Shown here piece after piece: positions 5,584-10,386 of a stretch of DNA of 10,386 bases. The position numbers and the translations under genes were made by a program. This stretch comes from JANQLU01 sp964434955 (GTDB lineage Bacteria > Planctomycetota > Planctomycetia > Pirellulales > Pirellulaceae): the NCBI GenBank assembly GCA_964434955.1, contig CAYSXI010000189.1, positions 1 to 10,386 on the forward strand, read 5' to 3'. How positions within the stretch are numbered: the first letter of the stretch is position 1; every line of letters starts with the position of its first letter. The notes under the pieces are model-generated. The model did not search any database. It was not told where the DNA came from and saw only the letters and a list, made by a program, of their open reading frames with translations.

Positions 5584-6975
5584 ATGCGTCTCGTGACTTG
5601 CTCGTACCTGTTTCTTGCTTGTGTTTGTTGGTTCTTGGGGCCCGGCAATCCTCCCGTTGCGCAAGAGAAGGAACCTTCTGATCGGTTTCTTGAATCAGCG
5701 ATTCAGGTTCACCATTGGCTCGAGTCGGTCAAAAAGACAGACGATAATGGGAATGCGTATTGGCCAAACGCTCCTGGTCAATCGAACCGCACCACGGACG
5801 ATCTCTACCACGGAGACTTGGGGGTCATTCGATTTTACCGTCAGCTATACGTCGCAACACGAGACGCAAAGTTCCTCGAACTTGCAGAACAAGGCGCTGC
5901 GCGAATCCTTGTTGCGTTGAAAGAGCGACCATCCAAACAGCCAGGATTGTATACCGGGCTTGCAGGACAAGGCTGGGAATGTCTGTCGCTTTTCAAGGTT
6001 ACTCAAAAGCCGAAATACAAGAAGGCTGCCAAATGTGTTGTTGAGTTGTTGAATGATATGTCCCAGGAAGCCAAGAAAGGGAAACGAGTCAGCGATTCCA
6101 CGGACATCATTAGTGGAAACGCGGGTGTCGGGCTTTTTCTTTTGCGCGCGTTTCGCGAAATCGAAGATACGAACGCGCTTAAGTTGGCCCGTGAATTGGG
6201 TGACGGTTTGATCGCAGAGGCGCTGGACGGTAACGAGAAGGAGCATCTCGACGGAAGTGCGAAAGGATTGCGCTGGAAAGTCTCCAAGCGTTTTCCGCGC
6301 GAGTATCCAAATTACTCGCATGGAACTGCCGGGAATTGCGATTTTTTGGTGCGACTCCATATCGTCGAGAACCAGCTTCGCAGTCCAAACCTGGCCGATG
6401 GGAAGTTCGAAAGCCGCTTCCTGAAAGCCGCCGTTCAGGGCGCCGAATACCTGGAATCCATTGCGAAGATTGATCCGTCTTCGTGCCTGATCTTTCACGA
6501 TACCGACAAGAGTGGATTGCAGCTTTACTATCTCGGTTGGTGTCACGGCCCTCCAGGAACCGGTCGGTTCTTTTGGAGCCTGCACGAAGCAACCGAAAAC
6601 AAATCCTACAAAAAATACGCGTTGTTGGGCGCTCAGACACTGGTCCAATTGCAGCTCGCGAAAAAACGCCATCCGGGTTTTTGGAATAACTGCGGGCAAT
6701 GCTGTGGGTCCGCAGGCGTCGCGGAATACCTGGCCCTGGTTTACCAAAAAACGCGTGAACAACGGTATCTGGATGAATGTCGCCGATTAACGGAAGACAT
6801 TCTCGAGCGAGCCAAAGTGGTTGAGCTCGAGGACGGTAAAAAAGGGCTAAAGTGGATTCACGCCGAGAATCGTGTCGATCCCAAAGGCCTGAAAGCGCAA
6901 ACAGGATACATGCAGGGCGCAGCGGGAATCGGCTGCTGGTTAATTCGTATGCATCAATTGTCCAAGAACCAATAA
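5584..6975 (+). CDS. Exported LanC-like (lanthionine synthetase C-like) protein with three-Cys zinc site
   Basis: A 463-residue protein with the repeated G-rich helix-turn signature of the LanC alpha/alpha toroid: YHGDLGV (75-81), YTGLAGQGW (123-131), DIISGNAGVGLF (174-185), YSHGTAGN (244-251), GWCHGPPGTG (318-327), CGQCCGSAG (370-378) and QGAAGIGCWL (444-453). Zinc ligands of LanC enzymes are Cys, Cys and His; here they align to Cys320, Cys373 and Cys374, so the usual CHG is CCG, as in ProcM-like synthetases. His246 (HG) and Asp174 match the conserved catalytic-region residues of NisC. Residues 3-18 are hydrophobic and resemble a signal peptide, unusual because LanC proteins are normally cytosolic. 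Cys13 gives only a poor lipobox. LanC enzymes add Cys thiols to dehydroamino acids; here neither a dehydratase nor a precursor is present, so the substrate is unknown. Start supported by GAGGG. It converges on the patatin gene 16 bases downstream. Confidence 0.87.
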   Translation: MRLVTCSYLFLACVCWFLGPGNPPVAQEKEPSDRFLESAIQVHHWLESVKKTDDNGNAYWPNAPGQSNRTTDDLYHGDLGVIRFYRQLYVATRDAKFLELAEQGAARILVALKERPSKQPGLYTGLAGQGWECLSLFKVTQKPKYKKAAKCVVELLNDMSQEAKKGKRVSDSTDIISGNAGVGLFLLRAFREIEDTNALKLARELGDGLIAEALDGNEKEHLDGSAKGLRWKVSKRFPREYPNYSHGTAGNCDFLVRLHIVENQLRSPNLADGKFESRFLKAAVQGAEYLESIAKIDPSSCLIFHDTDKSGLQLYYLGWCHGPPGTGRFFWSLHEATENKSYKKYALLGAQTLVQLQLAKKRHPGFWNNCGQCCGSAGVAEYLALVYQKTREQRYLDECRRLTEDILERAKVVELEDGKKGLKWIHAENRVDPKGLKAQTGYMQGAAGIGCWLIRMHQLSKNQ

Positions 6976-6991
6976 GCGGACTCTTGCCTGG

Positions 6992-9967
6992 TCATTCCCC
7001 TTGCTTACCATCTTTCAAGTCGAACCACCATTTGCGAATTTCATCAATCTGACTGCGAATCCGATTTCTTGAATCCGAAAGCCGCCAATAGGGAATGAGG
7101 TGAGCTTGTTTATCCGGATCCGGTTTTTCCGCGTCTCGCATTTTCTCAATTTGTTGATTGAAGCGCCAACCTTCTTTGCGAATTACCTGCCGGTAGAGAG
7201 CCTTTGCCTTGTCAATCTCCAACATGTTCATCTCATCGGACTCGACGTTTCCGCCCAGCTCATCGTTGACCAAACTCGAAGGCAAGAATGGATAGATGAG
7301 CGAAAACTTTTCCTTGTTGCTGAGATACCAAGTCAAAGACGCGTCTCCTTCATATTCGAATGTCACCATCCGAAACGAATCTGCCCGGTGGGTATTGAAT
7401 TCAGAAGCGAGCTTGGCAAGCGCGGAGTCGGTGTGATGGAGTGTCTTGTTGAAGCTGGAGTTGACGAAACCTTCCGGTTCGGAAATCTCCAACATGGATG
7501 ATTTGGCAATATGACTTCTTTCCAGTGGGGCGGCACTAATTTGCACCAGCAGAATTTTGCTCGTCGATTCTTTCAGCCATTTTTTGTTCTTCTCAAGCCA
7601 CTCCTGAGCGACGACAAGCCCGTAGTTGTCAATGTATCCGGCATCCATCACTCGAACCGCTTTTTCGAATGGGATCTTGGGCGAATCCACGAATACGGGA
7701 AAATTAGCGTTCATCCGGGCAGCTTGGCTGATTCGCATGTCACTATTCGGAAAACTGAGACGCCATGAATAGCCCGAGATGCTGCTTTTCGAGGAGGCGT
7801 TGTTCTCCGGAAGGCTCGAATGCAAAACGTATTCGATGCTTTGATTGCTGACCAGGAATCGACGCCCATCGTCGGCGACGGCAGGTGCAAATGCCAACGT
7901 GGGACGCCACCCTTCGTTTTCACCGATATGCAAATACTTGACCGGCAAACTGAAGGCAAAACCGTGTTTCTCCAGTGCCAACTCCAGCGCTTTCCCTCGC
8001 GCCGGCAATCGGCGATCTTTCGCGAACGCGTTGTAGGGAAATGCCAAAACATCATTGTAAAAAAGCTGCCGCGCGACGTCGTCCAAGGCATCCCGTGACA
8101 TCGCGTAAATCAGTTCTTCGGTGGTTAGTTTTTCCTTCTGAGTTTCAAACAGCTCGACGCGATCCAATGCCGGCTCGTTCAATTTTTCATACTGAAACCG
8201 CTTTGATTGATCACGAAACAGAACATCTTGATGGATGGAGTCGCTACCGGCATTTGACTTGGTCAATGTTGCAACCCAATAGGATGCGCCGACCATCCCT
8301 CCCGATGTGCCGGTCATCATCCGCACGTGTTTATGAAAAGCGTCACGCTCGCCCCGCTCCTGTTTGACCATTTCCTGATTGATCACGTTTTCCAATGCCG
8401 AGATCACGGCCGCCGACCAGACCTGCGCTTTGATTCCACCGCCCGAGTTGGCAATGACGACCAGGATCGGCTTCTCCTCGGCCCCGGCCTTCGGAGGACT
8501 CGAAGGAGGGCGTTCAAATTGCGATTTCCAGGCACCAATAATTCGCTGATCGAACGAATCTGATTTCTTGCTCTCGGATTCGACAAAAGCCTCCACTGCC
8601 ATCAACGCTTCATTGGGCGATTGTTCGATCGTCACCTCGGTGTCGTGGTACATCGTGACAGCTTGAGGAATATTGGGATACAACTTGACGGCTGCGAATA
8701 CCGCAATCAAAAAACCGACAACCACCAGCTCGAACCAGAGCCTTCGACTTTGAAAAACCACCCATCCATTGGCACCGACCAGAATGGTGAGCAACACGGC
8801 GGTAATCAAAGCGACCGAGGAAACGGTCTTGGACAGGTTGAGCAGAAACATCAAAGGCATCACGACAATTATCGATATCGCCAACCACCATTGCCAATCG
8901 CGCCAGTGATTGACGGCTGAATCGCGAAAACGAAAGTACGCGAAAAAGCCGAGCCCGGTCAGGAACATCGCGAAAACAACAATGAATGGAATCGGAAGGA
9001 CGGGCCCTTTGGTCAACCAGTACCAAAGGCAGAACAGGATGAGTCCAATTACAAACAGCAGGCTTTTTCCAAGTGCAATCTGATGAAATGCCTGGAACTC
9101 TTTTTTCAAACTGGTTCGAGTCGACTCAAAACGAACCACATGGGGCGTCGTTAGTTGTGTCAAATACCGAATGGCGTGTCCAACTCCCCACAAATCCACA
9201 ATGCTCAGCTCACCGACTCCCAACTGATACAACTCGCGAATCACTGGAATTCGTACCAGGCCTTGCAGCAACTTGTTTTCTGACTGGAGCGCTACGTTGA
9301 ACATTTTTCGAATCATGAAAACCATGAACGCGCCAGCCACCGGAAAATAAATCGCGCACACCAACATGAATATGTGCTTCCAATAGAACAGCGTCGTCGT
9401 CAGGTCATTCCAGCTAAATGCCGTATAGCAGGCAACCGAACCCACGATGCACAGAAAAAACGTCGCGTACGTGTGCAGGTTTTTCGTATAGTCAAACACT
9501 TCATCGGCGATGTCTTCGCTCGAAGAATTGGCGGACATCGAATCGGCAACCGCATCGATCGCTTCCTGAATGTATTTCGTGGTTGGCAGGTTCTGTCCGA
9601 TGGAATCCGCGTCACCGCCGTCCTGATCTCCACCATCGCCACCGCTGACTCGAAGGTCTCTTCGGCTTTTGCCCGGGTTGTTCTCATCCGTATCCAGCAG
9701 GAATGCGACGTAGACCCACTCTTCGATAAAAATGCCGACGCCCAACAGACCAAGGGCGCGTGCGATCAAATTGTCATGCCAGAAAAGATAGGGGGCTCCC
9801 ATCGACATCAGGAACTGGCCGGACATGATTCCAAACAGGCCCACCAACATCGCCAGCATGATCGGATTGCGAAAACGCCGAAACAGAACCAGCTTTAGAA
9901 TCTGCCACAACAAGTACCACCATTGCTTTGCTTTTTGCATATCGCGCCTAACCAATCGTTGAACCAT
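6992..9967 (-). CDS. Polytopic membrane protein with C-terminal patatin-like lipase domain
   Basis: About 991 residues from ATG 9967; residue numbers here count from the in-frame TTG codon just before it (9970-9968). A later ATG at 9940 has a weak AGG six bases upstream and is a fair alternative start. The N-terminal half has about eight or nine hydrophobic helices (roughly 35-58, 68-92, 167-186, 199-221, 302-319, 325-346, 361-378, 384-405, 411-429), with an acidic Gly/Asp-rich loop at 108-121. A patatin domain follows (about 500-815): the oxyanion stretch VIANSGGGIKA (Gly510-512), the nucleophile elbow GTSGG with Ser556, and DAGYIDNYG with the dyad Asp776. These predict a Ser-Asp acyl hydrolase acting on membrane lipids (phospholipase A or lysophospholipase type). 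Residues about 820-992 are of unknown function. The dyad motif is DAG rather than DGG/DGA. It follows the small membrane-protein gene by 92 bases, possibly as one operon. Confidence 0.9.
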   Translation of the reverse strand: MVQRLVRRDMQKAKQWWYLLWQILKLVLFRRFRNPIMLAMLVGLFGIMSGQFLMSMGAPYLFWHDNLIARALGLLGVGIFIEEWVYVAFLLDTDENNPGKSRRDLRVSGGDGGDQDGGDADSIGQNLPTTKYIQEAIDAVADSMSANSSSEDIADEVFDYTKNLHTYATFFLCIVGSVACYTAFSWNDLTTTLFYWKHIFMLVCAIYFPVAGAFMVFMIRKMFNVALQSENKLLQGLVRIPVIRELYQLGVGELSIVDLWGVGHAIRYLTQLTTPHVVRFESTRTSLKKEFQAFHQIALGKSLLFVIGLILFCLWYWLTKGPVLPIPFIVVFAMFLTGLGFFAYFRFRDSAVNHWRDWQWWLAISIIVVMPLMFLLNLSKTVSSVALITAVLLTILVGANGWVVFQSRRLWFELVVVGFLIAVFAAVKLYPNIPQAVTMYHDTEVTIEQSPNEALMAVEAFVESESKKSDSFDQRIIGAWKSQFERPPSSPPKAGAEEKPILVVIANSGGGIKAQVWSAAVISALENVINQEMVKQERGERDAFHKHVRMMTGTSGGMVGASYWVATLTKSNAGSDSIHQDVLFRDQSKRFQYEKLNEPALDRVELFETQKEKLTTEELIYAMSRDALDDVARQLFYNDVLAFPYNAFAKDRRLPARGKALELALEKHGFAFSLPVKYLHIGENEGWRPTLAFAPAVADDGRRFLVSNQSIEYVLHSSLPENNASSKSSISGYSWRLSFPNSDMRISQAARMNANFPVFVDSPKIPFEKAVRVMDAGYIDNYGLVVAQEWLEKNKKWLKESTSKILLVQISAAPLERSHIAKSSMLEISEPEGFVNSSFNKTLHHTDSALAKLASEFNTHRADSFRMVTFEYEGDASLTWYLSNKEKFSLIYPFLPSSLVNDELGGNVESDEMNMLEIDKAKALYRQVIRKEGWRFNQQIEKMRDAEKPDPDKQAHLIPYWRLSDSRNRIRSQIDEIRKWWFDLKDGKQGE

Positions 9968-10059
9968 CAAAGGCCGACGATCATTTTACCCAAACGAAAC
10001 GGGCGCGAGGGGCAGCTTGTCTTGTTGATTGGGGAAAGTAATGGCTTTCTTCTGTCGCA

Positions 10060-10386
10060 TTACTCGCCCTGATTGCGACGCGTTCGCTTTCTCCGCCAGG
10101 CTTTCCACAGCGAAACCAGTTTGTAGCGGATTGGCCCGCCGAACAACGCAGCCACAAACACGATCGATGGAAAGGATCGGTGCAGGTATTCAATCTCTAC
10201 GATTCGGTCGAAAAGGATCACGTAGGTCAAGGCGGCTAAACCATGAACGGGACCATGGTGCTCCGCGATTTTTTCGTGGCTCAGAAGAATCGCGACCACC
10301 GCCAAAAGAGCACTCGTTGCAATCACGTACAGATAAAGATGATGGTCGGGCATCAACAATCCGCCCGCGCAATTCACGCTGACCAA
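10060..10386 (-). CDS. Small integral membrane protein (start uncertain, may extend past window)
   Basis: I do not recognise this protein. The frame is open from the window edge to TAA at 10062-10060. The first good ATG is at 10353 (MPDHHLYLYV), giving 97 residues with no strong Shine-Dalgarno; a TTG at 10386 is only where the window ends, so an upstream start cannot be excluded. Counting from 10353, hydrophobic segments lie at about 8-24, 38-50 and 60-73. A His-rich loop (HEKIAEHHGPVHG) follows the first segment, and the C-terminus is strongly basic (KAWRRKRTRRNQ), expected to face the cytoplasm. It precedes the patatin gene on the same strand with a 92-base gap, so co-transcription is plausible. 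Function unknown. Confidence 0.6.
   Translation of the reverse strand: MVSVNCAGGLLMPDHHLYLYVIATSALLAVVAILLSHEKIAEHHGPVHGLAALTYVILFDRIVEIEYLHRSFPSIVFVAALFGGPIRYKLVSLWKAWRRKRTRRNQGE

Noticed and set aside
5584..5640. Lipoprotein signal at Cys13 of the LanC-like protein
   Set aside because: The residues before Cys13 (Phe-Leu-Ala) are a poor lipobox and the hydrophobic stretch continues past the cysteine, so an ordinary signal peptide or anchor fits better.
5845..6762. 305-codon open frame antisense to the LanC-like gene
   Set aside because: It lies wholly inside a gene with clear LanC motifs on the other strand, shows no domain or signal, and has no convincing ribosome site; it is a by-product of codon bias.
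6976..6991. Shared terminator between the convergent LanC-like and patatin genes
   Set aside because: The gap is only 16 bases and I found no hairpin with a T-tract on either strand in or near it.
9968..9970. TTG as start of the patatin protein
   Set aside because: ATG follows immediately at 9967 and no ribosome site favours TTG; ATG 9940 is a further alternative.
9968..10059. Promoter before the patatin gene (TAAAAT at 9988-9983, minus)
   Set aside because: No -35 at the right distance, and the resulting leader to ATG 9967 would be only about nine bases; operon read-through from the upstream gene is equally likely.

Overview
The window looks like chromosomal DNA of a Gram-negative-type bacterium, most probably a planctomycete of the Pirellulales kind. 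That placement is inferred from gene style: exported proteins with little homology, a secreted thioredoxin/DUF255 protein, a transglutaminase-like protein with a signal peptide, patchy Shine-Dalgarno use and balanced base composition. No rRNA, tRNA, insertion sequence, integrase or CRISPR array is visible.

Layout. Positions 1-5185 hold three minus-strand genes, read from right to left: an exported transglutaminase-like protein (3977-5185), an exported orphan protein with a coiled coil, a Pro/Gly-rich linker and a helical C-terminus (1387-3732), and an exported DUF255/YyaL-type thioredoxin-domain protein whose C-terminal part lies beyond base 1 (1-1272). Positions 5186-5583 are a 398-base divergent intergenic region. 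It holds an AT-rich palindrome between outward-facing promoter elements, a run of four stem-loops ending in a hairpin plus T6 on the + strand (candidate small RNA or attenuator, 5265-5409), and an inverted repeat over the probable promoter of the next gene. Positions 5584-6975 (+) encode a LanC-like protein with a signal peptide and a three-cysteine zinc site. It converges, with only 16 bases between, on a 991-residue polytopic membrane protein carrying a patatin-type lipase domain (6992-9967, minus). A small membrane protein gene (10060 to about 10353 or beyond the edge, minus) sits upstream of the patatin gene.

How the genes may work together. The thioredoxin/DUF255 gene and the LanC-like gene both encode apparently exported proteins built around reactive or metal-bound cysteines. 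Both carry the same inverted repeat (AAYCGAW-N14-WTCGRTT, identical 20-base CG-to-CG spacing) over a -10-like element just before the start codon. This suggests, without proof, co-regulation of an extracytoplasmic thiol or peptide-modification function. The transglutaminase-like protein next to them, which has a Cys-His-acid set, could act on peptides in the same compartment. No lanthipeptide precursor or dehydratase gene is present, so this is not a conventional lanthipeptide cluster. The patatin pair looks functionally separate.

The observations most worth pursuing are the structured RNA at 5265-5409, the shared inverted repeat, and the exported three-Cys LanC-like enzyme.
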